From contig NZ_JAFVME010000002.1 of assembly GCF_018492665.1 (NCBI RefSeq), forward strand, positions 1 through 64,000: a stretch of 64,000 bases of DNA. The letters run 5' to 3'. The DNA is from Pedobacter sp. B4-66 (lineage in GTDB: Bacteria; Bacteroidota; Bacteroidia; Sphingobacteriales; Sphingobacteriaceae). The notes below the pieces were generated by a model. It saw only the letters and a program-made list of their open reading frames with translations, was not told where the DNA came from and searched no databases. The translations under genes and the position numbers were made by a program. This document shows, one piece after another, positions 55,271-64,000 of this stretch (the stretch's first letter is position 1; each line of letters begins with the position of its first letter).

Positions 55271-55332
55271 GGGCCTTATTAAGGGCTTGCTAGAGCTACA
55301 GCCGAAGCACCTCCCCTTAATAAGGCCCTTTT
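55271..55332. terminator. Bidirectional intrinsic terminator
   Basis: A perfect 15-bp stem (55271-55285 pairs with 55314-55328) with a 28-nt loop and a short T-run follows the efflux operon. The other side faces the end of the haloperoxidase-like gene (stop at 55336), so it serves both. Confidence 0.8.
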
Positions 55333-55335
55333 AAA

Positions 55336-56646
55336 TTATTTTCTTTTCATTTTAATTTTTTCTATTTGGTACTCACCAATACTCCTTCCCTGAATTTGAC
55401 CATTTTCAATAGCTGGTCTATAATGAATTCCTCCATAAAGCCTGCTAATTGATGCTTCTTTAGCAGCCTGATCAAAAGAAGTAAAGCCTCTTATTGGCAA
55501 CCCATAATCAACCTCCGTATCATCTTGAAATTTAAAATTATCTCCAAATATTTTAGTTAGAATATATGCTGCTGATGTTGAAGCAACACTATGCCCACTT
55601 GGATATTCTGGGAATGGTGGTGTTTGCAAAATTGGCTGCCAGTTTTCATCGATATTAGAATTTATGAATGTTTCTGGCCTGATATAATTGCTCCTGTATT
55701 TTTCATCCCAACAACTAATAAAGGCATCAAATATCGCAATGCAGGTAGATGTGTATGCAAAACTACTTTGAACATAATTAAAGTCTTTTAGTTTGCAGGC
55801 AATGCCAGTAATTGAAATCCAGTGTGCACCGGGTGATATTTTTTTTGTTGCATAATTCATATGCCCATTTACATTTAAAAAGAAAGGGTTACAATCCCAA
55901 AATTTCGCAATGTCTAGTTGTTCTCCATTTAAATTTTTACCAGTTAAATAAACTTCATTCGCATTTGCGTAAAACTCACTATTCTTATCCTTACTATAAG
56001 ACGGAGGAGGAGACGGTTTAAACTGATCGGCTGTTTTCATAAATAGTGGTCTTATTTTATCCCAATAAGGTTCCACAGCCGCCATATAACCAGGAGGAGT
56101 AGGTGCCCAGTTACCTTCTTTTTTTACAATACTATAGCGTCTTAATTTACGTGTTTCTTTATATTGGTCTTGATCAACCCATTTTAAAACAGAATCTGAT
56201 ACATTTTTACCGTATAAAATTGAGTTTTGAACTACAGTATCAGGATATCCTTTTACTTTATACCATAACAGTATACTGTTTAAACTATCTAAAGCTACCT
56301 GATCCGAGAATACAAGGCGTTTTGCAACCTGCCAGTATGCATAGGTAGCAGCTAGTGAATAGCTAATTTGCTTTTTATCAGCTTTTGGAATTCCATTAAA
56401 GCTATTCAATTGTCCTTTTAAAGATTGAAACTGATTATTACTCTTAACCTGAATTTCATATGCAGCAATGTTTGCATAAACAAATATTCTACTCGCAACA
56501 GGTGGAGAAAATATATCGCTTACAATAATATCAGAAAGTGCTTTCTGTGATCTGTGCAAAGGCGATGGATCATTTTCATTTTTACGCCATTGGGCATTGA
56601 CATGGACTGATATACAGAAAAAAAATAAAAACAAATATATCTTCAT
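55336..56646 (-). CDS. Vanadium haloperoxidase-like secreted PAP2 protein
   Basis: This 436-aa protein has a signal peptide (ending V-N-A-Q) and the three motifs of the PAP2/vanadium haloperoxidase family: K-x6-R-P (K-Y-R-S-N-Y-I-R-P), P-S-G-H (P-E-Y-P-S-G-H-S), and S-R-x5-H (S-R-L-Y-G-G-I-H-Y-R-P-A). In the last motif the residue three after His is Ala where an Asp is usual, so activity may be altered. Family members oxidise halides with H2O2 or hydrolyse phosphate esters. It is last in the redox operon, 10 bp after the VCBS gene. Confidence 0.85.
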   Translation of the reverse strand: MKIYLFLFFFCISVHVNAQWRKNENDPSPLHRSQKALSDIIVSDIFSPPVASRIFVYANIAAYEIQVKSNNQFQSLKGQLNSFNGIPKADKKQISYSLAATYAYWQVAKRLVFSDQVALDSLNSILLWYKVKGYPDTVVQNSILYGKNVSDSVLKWVDQDQYKETRKLRRYSIVKKEGNWAPTPPGYMAAVEPYWDKIRPLFMKTADQFKPSPPPSYSKDKNSEFYANANEVYLTGKNLNGEQLDIAKFWDCNPFFLNVNGHMNYATKKISPGAHWISITGIACKLKDFNYVQSSFAYTSTCIAIFDAFISCWDEKYRSNYIRPETFINSNIDENWQPILQTPPFPEYPSGHSVASTSAAYILTKIFGDNFKFQDDTEVDYGLPIRGFTSFDQAAKEASISRLYGGIHYRPAIENGQIQGRSIGEYQIEKIKMKRK

Positions 56647-56656
56647 GATGTTCGTT

Positions 56657-59600
56657 TTAATTAGCAGCCTTTAAAATCTGAACTTTATCATTATTTTTAA
56701 CAACAACAATTTTTTTGGTCCCCCCTTTAATCTCAATCATATTTCTAACATCGCCATCTATATACAATCCCGAATCGTAGGGAGGCACTGGTTTAAAGTC
56801 ACCCTTCCCATCTCCAAGTAAAAGTAAGCCCAAACCAGCATCTGCTTGACCAAGCTGAACCCGGTAGGGATAAAAATTTCCGGCCAAAAGGATGTCATCA
56901 TGTCCATCCTTATTAAAATCATCTACAGCTATGCCCCATGTTCTGGAAAATTGCGCTTCGATTGGAAGAGCTTTGATGGTAAATTTCCCAGTTCCATCAT
57001 TTAATAAAATAGATGTTTCGAGTTGTCGGCAGTAAAATTTTTGACTTTTGCTCAACTGCTCTGGTGTAAATAACTTATCTATTGTTATATCCGAGTAAGA
57101 GCTATAGTTTAAAAAACGCTTTTTTAATTGAACCATCTGATCAAGTAGTTCATCTCTAGATGCCATTGGATAGTTTTCTCCCTGAATGTAATAACACATA
57201 ATCGGATCCAATGCGCCATCATTATTAAAATCTGAAGCATAAATGGTTATTGGTTGCTTATTACTCGCTTTAAATTGATTGTTTAAACCACAGTTCCCTA
57301 CAACAAAATCAATTGCCCCGTCATTATTCACGTCCATAGGCACGATTTTACTCCACATACCATCTGAGTTTTCTAAACCTGAGTCTTTATCATATTTCAA
57401 AGCCCCTTTATCATTTGTAAACTTCTTTAATGGCATCCAATCACCGCCAATTAACAACTCTGGATATCCATCTTTATTTAAATCCTGCCAAGAAGCTGAA
57501 ACAACCATACCTGCGTACTCCAAATCGGGAGAAAGTTGGCTGGTTACGTCGCTAAACTTTACTTCTCCACCCCTTGATTCATTTCGCAATAAGTAACTCT
57601 TACTGCATAGTGGAAAAGAGCCTGGCTTACTCATTCCGCCAACAAAAACATCTAAATCTCCGTCCTTATCAAAGTCACCAACGCTAATGGCCTGTTTACT
57701 ACCCCACATTTTTGGCAATGCATCTTTAGCCTTACTAAAAACGCCCTTTCCATCATTTATATACAGTCGATCCTGATATTCAGGGGCGTTTTCATCGTAT
57801 TCATTTCCACCACTTACAACCCATAGATCTGGAGCCCCATCTCCATTTGCGTCAAAAAAAACTGCATTTACATCTTCACTGACCTTATCTTCATCCCAAG
57901 GCTGACTTGATGAAGGGTTAAAGTTTCCTTCTTTATTACCTAAGAATAACTGACCCGTTTGACCAATTGCTCCTCCAATAAAAACATCTTCTATTCCATC
58001 TTTGTTAACATCGGCCTTGGCTAGGGCCGGACCGAATTTTGATAGTTGATAAGGCAAAAGGGTTTCGACTTTAAAATCTATAAAGTCGTTTTCGTTATGT
58101 TTAAATTTCAATCCCGATTCTAGCGTATTATCTACAAATAGGGGCTTTGCTTTAGCAATATTCTCTTTTCTGATTACTGCCTCTTTTTGATTAAATGTTA
58201 GTATCTGATTCGATTGTACATTTTCAATAAAACTCTCTTTTCCATCTGGCCAAATTACTTTAACATAATTTATTTTAGTGTTTTTACCTACACCAAAACA
58301 ATTGATTTGACTTATGCTAGATTGATAGCCACGCACCACATATTTCTCCTGATACTGTAGGTTTTCGTTTGTTTTAACGTAAATTTTAGCGCCTATTGCC
58401 GCCGTGTTTAACCCCACCCCAATAAGCTCGATTTTTAAATAGTTTGATTTTAGTAATTCTGAATTATTCTTATACACCATTACAGGTGAGTTTATGTTAC
58501 AAACAATTAAATCCAGATCACCATCATTATCTAAATCGGCATAAGCAGCACCATTAGAAACGGAAGGTGCCGAAACTCCCCACTCTACCGTTTTATTAGT
58601 AAAAGTTAAATCATGGTTGTTGGAAAAAATATAATTTGAGATTTTGTTTGAGGGCATTTTTTTCACCAAATCGAAGGTTTGAAAGTTTAAATGTCCCTGT
58701 TTAAGTGATTCCTTTTGTGCATTGGCAACAGTATATTTCAGGAAATCCATATCGGTAAAATCCCTTAAATAACCATTAGATATAAATAAATCTTTCCAGC
58801 CATCGTTGTCAAAATCAGCAAATAAAGAAGCCCAACTCCAATCTGTATTAGAAATGCCCGCTAACTGACCTATTTCACTAAAACGCAGACTACCATCCTC
58901 AGCTACACCTTGATTTAAGTGTAACATATTTCTCATTTGCTGATTATAATATCCACTGTCTATTAGTAAGTGATACTGATCATATTCATCCGGTCCTTTT
59001 AGCAGTTTCTGTCTATGGTTATCCTCTGGCAGCATATCAAGAGTGATAATGTCAGGCCGACCATCGTTATTGTAATCGGCAATATCCGAACCCATTGAAT
59101 ATTTTGAAATGTGCTTAATTGATTTCCGGATACTTTCGGAAAAAGTCCCATTCTTATTGTTAATGTAGAGACAATCTTGTTCGGTATAATCACTAGAGGT
59201 ATAAATATCAGGCCAGCCATCATTATTTAAATCGCTTACCGCTACGCTTAGACCAAAATTTAAAGCATTGTTTATAATCCCAGAGGTTAAGGTAACATCT
59301 ACAAAATGAGGTTGATTGTTTTTAAAATCATTTCTAAATAAACGATTCCCATATTTCATATTTGGGGTAGATCGTACTTTTTTAGTGTTTAAAAAAGGTT
59401 TATAAGTTTGGTTTGAATGATTTAGCAAAAACATATCTAAATCACCATCATTGTCATAATCAAAAAAAACTGCCTGTGTAGATTGAGTCCCTATTGCATC
59501 AAGACCATAAACTTCGGCCATATTTTTAAAAGTAGGTATCCCTCCTTTTATTCCCTGATTAATAAACAATTCATTTTTGAGTTTATCATCTGGAAATTTT

Positions 59601-60007
59601 CCTGAATGACAAACATATATATCAGGCAATCCATCTCCGTTTACATCGGCTATACTAACTCCTGTCCCCCAAGTACCATTCCCTCTCACACCTGCTTTAT
59701 TTGTAATGTCTTCAAATTTTAAACCATCCTTATTAAGGTATAATTTATGGTCCGCTCCATTTGCCGAAAAAAAAATATCAGGCAAACCATCGCCATTAAA
59801 ATCGGCTACTCCAACTCCTGATCCATTATACAAATATTCGTAGTTCATAACATGTAATGAATCCGTTTCAATTACTCTATTTACAAAACTGATATTTGTT
59901 TCTTTAGCAGGCAGCAAGGTAAACAAAGGCTGTTGCCCATTAGCATTGTTAACAAAAGCAGTTAGCATTGAGAAAAAAAGTGCAAATAGCCATATTCTTA
60001 TTTTCAT
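56657..60007 (-). CDS. VCBS/FG-GAP repeat protein with ASPIC/UnbV domain
   Basis: This 1116-aa exported protein (signal ending N-A-N-G-Q) has about fourteen calcium-binding repeats of D-x-N/D-x-D-G-x-x-D type (for example D-F-N-G-D-G-L-P-D-I-F-F, D-V-N-G-D-G-L-P-D-I-Y-V, D-Y-D-N-D-G-D-L-D-M-F-L) that build one or two beta-propellers. An ASPIC/UnbV domain lies at about 560-630 (V-R-G-Y-Q-S-S ... V-K-V-I-W-P-D-G-K). It is CRTAC1-like. Such proteins are thought to bind surfaces or partners; no enzyme activity is assigned. It begins 56 bp after the cytochrome/monooxygenase gene. Confidence 0.92.
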   Translation of the reverse strand: MKIRIWLFALFFSMLTAFVNNANGQQPLFTLLPAKETNISFVNRVIETDSLHVMNYEYLYNGSGVGVADFNGDGLPDIFFSANGADHKLYLNKDGLKFEDITNKAGVRGNGTWGTGVSIADVNGDGLPDIYVCHSGKFPDDKLKNELFINQGIKGGIPTFKNMAEVYGLDAIGTQSTQAVFFDYDNDGDLDMFLLNHSNQTYKPFLNTKKVRSTPNMKYGNRLFRNDFKNNQPHFVDVTLTSGIINNALNFGLSVAVSDLNNDGWPDIYTSSDYTEQDCLYINNKNGTFSESIRKSIKHISKYSMGSDIADYNNDGRPDIITLDMLPEDNHRQKLLKGPDEYDQYHLLIDSGYYNQQMRNMLHLNQGVAEDGSLRFSEIGQLAGISNTDWSWASLFADFDNDGWKDLFISNGYLRDFTDMDFLKYTVANAQKESLKQGHLNFQTFDLVKKMPSNKISNYIFSNNHDLTFTNKTVEWGVSAPSVSNGAAYADLDNDGDLDLIVCNINSPVMVYKNNSELLKSNYLKIELIGVGLNTAAIGAKIYVKTNENLQYQEKYVVRGYQSSISQINCFGVGKNTKINYVKVIWPDGKESFIENVQSNQILTFNQKEAVIRKENIAKAKPLFVDNTLESGLKFKHNENDFIDFKVETLLPYQLSKFGPALAKADVNKDGIEDVFIGGAIGQTGQLFLGNKEGNFNPSSSQPWDEDKVSEDVNAVFFDANGDGAPDLWVVSGGNEYDENAPEYQDRLYINDGKGVFSKAKDALPKMWGSKQAISVGDFDKDGDLDVFVGGMSKPGSFPLCSKSYLLRNESRGGEVKFSDVTSQLSPDLEYAGMVVSASWQDLNKDGYPELLIGGDWMPLKKFTNDKGALKYDKDSGLENSDGMWSKIVPMDVNNDGAIDFVVGNCGLNNQFKASNKQPITIYASDFNNDGALDPIMCYYIQGENYPMASRDELLDQMVQLKKRFLNYSSYSDITIDKLFTPEQLSKSQKFYCRQLETSILLNDGTGKFTIKALPIEAQFSRTWGIAVDDFNKDGHDDILLAGNFYPYRVQLGQADAGLGLLLLGDGKGDFKPVPPYDSGLYIDGDVRNMIEIKGGTKKIVVVKNNDKVQILKAAN

Positions 60008-60063
60008 GGTACTTTCTATTAAATCAAGCCAAAATTGAATTACGTAGGTAGAGTGGTAAGCCT

Positions 60064-61398
60064 TTATTTCAATACTATTTTTTCATCATTTTCTTTATAA
60101 GGTAAAAACACAAGCAACATGGTCATCATCTCATCGGTAGACTTCATATCATTGGCCGAATAAACATTTCTAGGCGGACTACTGGGATTGTTGGAATTAC
60201 TCTTTGTATTGTCGTAAGTACCCTCTATTGTTAACACAGAGCCCTTAGGGATTTTCACTAAACTTTTAAATTGATAAATTTCTTGCCATCTAAAATCCCA
60301 GGAGGGGATTGAGACAAGCTGTATTGTATCTTTCTGAGGTGTTACTGCATATGATTTGAATATTTTACCCAAGTAATGCATATGTGGCCAAATGTATAAT
60401 AAAGATTGATCTTGTGGTGTCGTGATTTTTAGTTCGAACTTTCTTACTGAATCAGCGGGAATGAAAAAATAAGGCTCGATAGAATTTTCGCCTACGCCAG
60501 CAGAACCTAAGCTAATGACCTCAACTTTTCGCTCTATTGGTGTTTTTTTGAAAAAGAAATTTATTCCAGAAATACATTCTTCATCTTTTGAAACCGGAGC
60601 ATAATGTATAGTTAATAAAATGACACCCCTTTTAGGCATAACCCATCCAAAATTATTGGGATAAGATTCATAAGATGTTCCTGGAATCCATCCTCCATAA
60701 TAGGTCATTGTTTTTTTAAAAGGAAAATACTGCGAGTATTTGGTCCTGTCATCCTCTGTTAAGTTTAAATAATCGGCACCCTGGTTAATTTCAATATCAT
60801 CTGCTACAGGGTGAATGGCAAAATTGGCGTGATGTATTACCTTTTTATTGGATGAAAAAAACTCCATTGCTTCCACGTTGTTTTCAGCACCAATATCAAA
60901 AGGAATTTTAAAAACAATAAACCGTTCCTTATTATCACCTATAACTTTAAATGGTTTAATTGTTTGTAAAACAAGATCAGGCTTCCTGGAATACTGGGTA
61001 CCTTCTATAAATGTTTTAACTGCTGTTTTTGGCATTTCGCTGATATCACCCATCGGCATTTTTGCGTCAACCCATTTGGCTATAGTTAGCTTTTCTTCAT
61101 TCGTTAATGATCTATCATTCTTAAATAATCTGTAATGGTTATCTGGTTTCCATGGAGGCATATAACCAGATTGTGTTACCTTTTTAATAAAAGAGCCTCT
61201 TTTCGCAACGTCTTCATAAGTTAATAAAGAAAATGGAGCAGATTCACCAGGCCTATGGCAGGACTGACACTTATTTTGAATAATGGCTGCAACATCTTTA
61301 TAGTAAGTTATTTTTTGGGCATTTACACTACTTGTATAAATGAATAGCCCAATTACAATGGTAATAATTCTTGATAGTAGTAAAGATTTTGAGCTCAT
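60064..61398 (-). CDS. Cytochrome c/copper type II monooxygenase-like protein
   Basis: This 444-aa exported protein (signal ending V-N-A-Q) has a haem c site C44-Q-S-C-H48 with a likely distal Met in G-Y-M-P-P-W, then a domain resembling copper type II, ascorbate-dependent (PHM/DBH-type) monooxygenases. His motifs are I-H-H-A-N-F-A-I-H, H-Y-A-P-V-S and W-P-H-M-H-Y-L-G. The haem may feed electrons to the copper site. The substrate is unknown. Its start overlaps the redoxin stop by one base (TAATG), so the two are translationally coupled. Confidence 0.78.
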   Translation of the reverse strand: MSSKSLLLSRIITIVIGLFIYTSSVNAQKITYYKDVAAIIQNKCQSCHRPGESAPFSLLTYEDVAKRGSFIKKVTQSGYMPPWKPDNHYRLFKNDRSLTNEEKLTIAKWVDAKMPMGDISEMPKTAVKTFIEGTQYSRKPDLVLQTIKPFKVIGDNKERFIVFKIPFDIGAENNVEAMEFFSSNKKVIHHANFAIHPVADDIEINQGADYLNLTEDDRTKYSQYFPFKKTMTYYGGWIPGTSYESYPNNFGWVMPKRGVILLTIHYAPVSKDEECISGINFFFKKTPIERKVEVISLGSAGVGENSIEPYFFIPADSVRKFELKITTPQDQSLLYIWPHMHYLGKIFKSYAVTPQKDTIQLVSIPSWDFRWQEIYQFKSLVKIPKGSVLTIEGTYDNTKSNSNNPSSPPRNVYSANDMKSTDEMMTMLLVFLPYKENDEKIVLK

Positions 61399-61982
61399 TA
61401 TATATCGTTAATTAGACAGCCGACAGGAATAGTTTTTTTAAATGTTTGTTTACCATCTAAGAGGTCTTTTATAGCTTGTTCAAGATATTTCTCGGTAATT
61501 ACCAAGCGTTTTTGCCCTAGCGCCGAAGACCAATTATCAATTAGTCCGCTGTAAGTTATTGCCCCCATTTTATTGATTAAAAAAACTTCAGGTGTAGTAG
61601 TTGCACCTAAATATTTTGACAATCGTTTTTCCTTATCAGTTAATAAATCGAAGTTGATACCATATTCATTTTTAAGTTCATTTATTTCTTTTAATGAATA
61701 ACTGGTACCTGGGATTATGCCATAAAAATTGATGTCTTTATTAGAGTTTTTAAGTTTTACCAAACCAGGTAAATAATTTTTACATAATGGGCATTCGGGA
61801 CTTAAAAACACAAAGACTACTGCTTTACTTAAATTGATTCGACTTTCTTTACCAGCTAAATCAATTAATTTAATCGAATTCATTTTTGCAGGAGATATCA
61901 TTTTTTCCTGAGCTTTTATAAAAACAGGGAAAACAGCTATGGAGAGCAATAAACTTAATCGAATAACAATAAACAATCTCAT
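61398..61982 (-). CDS. Exported thioredoxin-like redoxin
   Basis: This 194-aa protein has a signal peptide (ending I-K-A-Q) and an AhpC/TSA-type thioredoxin fold. The S-P-E-C-P-L-C-K-N-Y motif supplies C64-x2-C67, and T-T-T-P-E-V-F-L-I is the cis-Pro region. It could reduce disulfides, peroxides or cytochrome maturation intermediates. It is the first gene after the SusCD terminator and is coupled to the cytochrome/monooxygenase gene. Confidence 0.85.
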   Translation of the reverse strand: MRLFIVIRLSLLLSIAVFPVFIKAQEKMISPAKMNSIKLIDLAGKESRINLSKAVVFVFLSPECPLCKNYLPGLVKLKNSNKDINFYGIIPGTSYSLKEINELKNEYGINFDLLTDKEKRLSKYLGATTTPEVFLINKMGAITYSGLIDNWSSALGQKRLVITEKYLEQAIKDLLDGKQTFKKTIPVGCLINDI

Positions 61983-61994
61983 GGTTTTTGATTC

Positions 61995-62029
61995 AAAAAA
62001 GCCCTTAATAAAATTATTAAGGGCTTTTT
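61995..62029 (-). terminator. Intrinsic terminator/attenuator between SusD and redoxin genes
   Basis: A 10-11-bp stem (62001-62011 with 62014-62024) is flanked by six A on the left (T-run in the minus direction) and five T on the right. It sits 11 bp after the SusD stop and 12 bp before the redoxin ATG, leaving no room for a separate promoter between it and the redoxin start. Confidence 0.8.
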
Positions 62030-62039
62030 AATTTAACAA

Positions 62040-63641
62040 TTATTTTTTATCCCACCAAACACGACCGAAAGCATCATTTGGACCACTGCCAAAATCTGGA
62101 TTCTTAGCCATTTCTGCTAATGCAGTTTGCTGATTTGCATAATTTAAGTTAGTAGTGCTTAACAAGTCTATACCTGCTCTACGCGCTAAAACAAGTGGTG
62201 TTCCATTGGCCTTTAGTTCAGACCATGCCAAAACTGACGTAGTATTAGGGAAACCAGTTCTTTTCCACCAAGCCCAAGCTTCTAATGGTTGTCTGTAAAG
62301 ATCCAAATAAGCCTGACAAGCAATTTGATCAGTAGCTTTAGCGGCATCAAATTTAACTCCAACTTTATCATAATAAGCATCAATTGCTGGAATAGTTACT
62401 GCGTTAAAACCTGTTACATTCGCGTCAACTGCTCTATCACTGTAAAATTGAACAGATGCATACACACCTTTTTTATACCATGTTTCAGCAACATCTGTAG
62501 TAACATTACGAGCTGCAAGATCGGCACGAAGGAAGCAATATTCTGCATAAGTTAGTACAGGGAAAAATCCTTTACCTTTACCAGCGCCCTGACCATCATT
62601 TTCATTATAATTAGGCGTAAACAACCTGTGTTGCAATTGCGATAAATTATCTAATGAAGCATATAATGGTGCATTAGCTGGTAATTTTGCTTCGTCAGGA
62701 CTGGTAAAACTTCCCACATAATTCCCTGCTGCATTTGGACGATAATATATAGCTAATCTAGGATCGCCTTTTGCAACAAAAAAATCTAAAACAGGTTTAC
62801 CTGCTGCAAAATTTCCAGGGTTGAAGTTTCCACCTCCATCTGCATAGGATGGCCCAACCTTAAGCATCCACGAATCGTTAACGGTTGACATTTGCACTGG
62901 ATCTGCTACTACTTCAGTTGCAATTGTTTTCATTTTAGCCGGGTCAACTTTCATTAAGCGAATAGCTATTTTCAAACGCAAAGCATTTGCTGCTTTAGCC
63001 CATTGTGTTACATCACCATTGAAATATGGATCATTTCCACCAAGACTAATTTGACCTCCAGGAGTGGTTTTCAGCGTAGCTACAGCTGCCTTCAGCTCTT
63101 CATCCACTTTTGCAAATACTTGCTGTTGGGTGTCATAAGCTGGGGTTACAGTACCGCCATACCTTGCTTGAAAAGCTTGGGTATATGGTATACTTCCATT
63201 GATATCACTCACATAAAATGCATAATAAGATAAGAGTATTTGCGAAATTGCTTTCATATGCACCCTTGCATTTTTATCTGCATCAGGCATTGATTCTATG
63301 TTTTTTATCCCATCAACTAAAGCTGGGCCTAATCTGCCATAAAATATTTTACCGTAACGTGTATTAAATTGTGAACCAACATTATTAAAATTTAATCCAT
63401 TCCCTGTGCTTAGTGTGCTGTACTGCATCCAAAGATTTGCAGCACGGTACACGTCAGCAAAGTACTCGAAATCATCTTGAGACCCTACTGCAGCTCTAAG
63501 AAATTGATCTTCGGGCTTAACTTCGTATAGGGTATTAGGGTTTAAATTTGCCTTTACAAAGCTTTCCTTTTTACAACCGCTCATCGCAAGCAAGGTTGAA
63601 CCCATCAGGAAAAAATATTTTGCTTTATTTATAATTTTCAT
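62040..63641 (-). CDS. SusD-like_2-family lipoprotein
   Basis: This 533-aa protein has a lipobox (M-S-G-C-K-K, Cys23) and resembles the SusD-like_2 branch (short, D-L-Y-R-Q-P-L-E-A-W-A-W-W-K-R-T-G-F-P near the C-terminus, and L-A-R-R-A). These bind small ligands or peptides as often as glycans. It pairs with the SusC whose 3' part begins 20 bp upstream. It is the last gene before the terminator. Confidence 0.92.
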   Translation of the reverse strand: MKIINKAKYFFLMGSTLLAMSGCKKESFVKANLNPNTLYEVKPEDQFLRAAVGSQDDFEYFADVYRAANLWMQYSTLSTGNGLNFNNVGSQFNTRYGKIFYGRLGPALVDGIKNIESMPDADKNARVHMKAISQILLSYYAFYVSDINGSIPYTQAFQARYGGTVTPAYDTQQQVFAKVDEELKAAVATLKTTPGGQISLGGNDPYFNGDVTQWAKAANALRLKIAIRLMKVDPAKMKTIATEVVADPVQMSTVNDSWMLKVGPSYADGGGNFNPGNFAAGKPVLDFFVAKGDPRLAIYYRPNAAGNYVGSFTSPDEAKLPANAPLYASLDNLSQLQHRLFTPNYNENDGQGAGKGKGFFPVLTYAEYCFLRADLAARNVTTDVAETWYKKGVYASVQFYSDRAVDANVTGFNAVTIPAIDAYYDKVGVKFDAAKATDQIACQAYLDLYRQPLEAWAWWKRTGFPNTTSVLAWSELKANGTPLVLARRAGIDLLSTTNLNYANQQTALAEMAKNPDFGSGPNDAFGRVWWDKK

Positions 63642-63660
63642 ATCTGTATTATTTAAATAA

Positions 63661-64000
63661 TTAAAACGACGCCCTGATATTAAAACCTAAGCTTCTTACC
63701 AAAGGGAAACCACCATACTCAGCAAAAGCACCTGCCCTATTGCTAAAAATACTTTCAGGATTTACACCATCCTTAGCTGTTTTATATAGATAAGCTATAT
63801 TTCTACCGGTTAAATTCAGGCTTAAAGTATTTATTTTTAATTTAGTTAAATATTTACTTGGTACTGTGTAGCCTACCGTTACTTCGCGAAGTGCTACCCA
63901 AGAATTTTCAAATACAGAATATTCTCTAATACCACTAGACCATTGACTTAAATTTTCATAATAAGCATAAGCTGGTATTGGTTTTAACAAACCTTGTTTA
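63661..64000 (-). CDS. SusC-type receptor, C-terminal fragment (cut by window end)
   Basis: About 113 codons of the 3' end of a SusC/RagA receptor are visible, without an in-frame stop up to the window edge. Barrel end motifs are L-R-E-V-T-V-G-Y-T-V-P, L-S-L-N-L-T-G-R-N-I-A-Y and the final aromatic N-I-R-A-S-F. The gene continues beyond 64000. The TTG near 63990 is not a real start. Confidence 0.85.
   Translation of the reverse strand, partial: KQGLLKPIPAYAYYENLSQWSSGIREYSVFENSWVALREVTVGYTVPSKYLTKLKINTLSLNLTGRNIAYLYKTAKDGVNPESIFSNRAGAFAEYGGFPLVRSLGFNIRASF

Noticed and set aside
1..64000. tRNA, rRNA, CRISPR arrays, insertion sequences, prophage genes
   Set aside because: Searched by eye on both strands; nothing with cloverleaf-like arms, regular spacers or transposase motifs was recognised. 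Short RNAs could still be missed.

Overview
The window looks like the chromosome of a Bacteroidota bacterium, most likely family Sphingobacteriaceae (Pedobacter-like). The reasons are an AT-rich sequence, five SusD-like lipoproteins and five SusC-like receptors (one cut by the window end), a FecI/FecR-type sigma/anti-sigma pair, almost no Shine-Dalgarno sites, and promoters of the TTG-N20-TAnnTTTG type. The genus is inference. No tRNA, rRNA, CRISPR array, transposase or phage gene was seen.

Region 1 (1-4.3 kb) holds unrelated housekeeping or accessory genes: an acyl-CoA-type desaturase, a mannose-6-phosphate-isomerase-like cupin, an unknown acidic protein, a secreted endonuclease/exonuclease/phosphatase-family enzyme, a DinB-like protein and a stand-alone response regulator. 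Region 2 (4.5-14.3 kb, + strand) is a sigma-coupled uptake locus without hydrolases: ECF sigma factor, FecR anti-sigma factor, a SusC receptor with an STN signalling domain, SusD and two surface lipoproteins (DUF4959/5126/5000-like and DUF4998 + F5/8C-like). The susC gene carries a one-base frameshift in an A8 run. Region 3 (14.4-42.7 kb, - strand) starts with a secreted alpha/beta hydrolase and continues into a large L-rhamnose/L-arabinose-directed polysaccharide utilization locus: two GH78, one GH106, one GH127, one WbsX/GH99-like lipoprotein, three paralogous GH71/99-like + CBM9-like proteins, and two tandem SusC/SusD pairs. Three of its transcription units begin with the same promoter/operator arrangement, which suggests one shared regulator that is not in the window.

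Region 4 (42.8-48.6 kb, - strand) is a compact operon of three AhpD/carboxymuconolactone-decarboxylase-like enzymes, an MFS transporter and a TonB-dependent receptor, of unknown purpose. Divergent from it, region 5 (48.97-55.26 kb, + strand) is a small secreted protein followed by a complete RND tripartite efflux pump. Region 6 (55.3-64 kb, - strand) is a SusC/SusD pair followed, past an intrinsic terminator, by a secreted redox set: redoxin, cytochrome c/copper monooxygenase-like protein, a large VCBS/ASPIC-UnbV repeat protein and a vanadium haloperoxidase-like protein.

The best candidates for undescribed biology are the shared-operator rhamnose locus with its expanded GH71/99-like family, the triple-AhpD/TonB/MFS operon, and the SusCD-linked redoxin/monooxygenase/haloperoxidase cluster.
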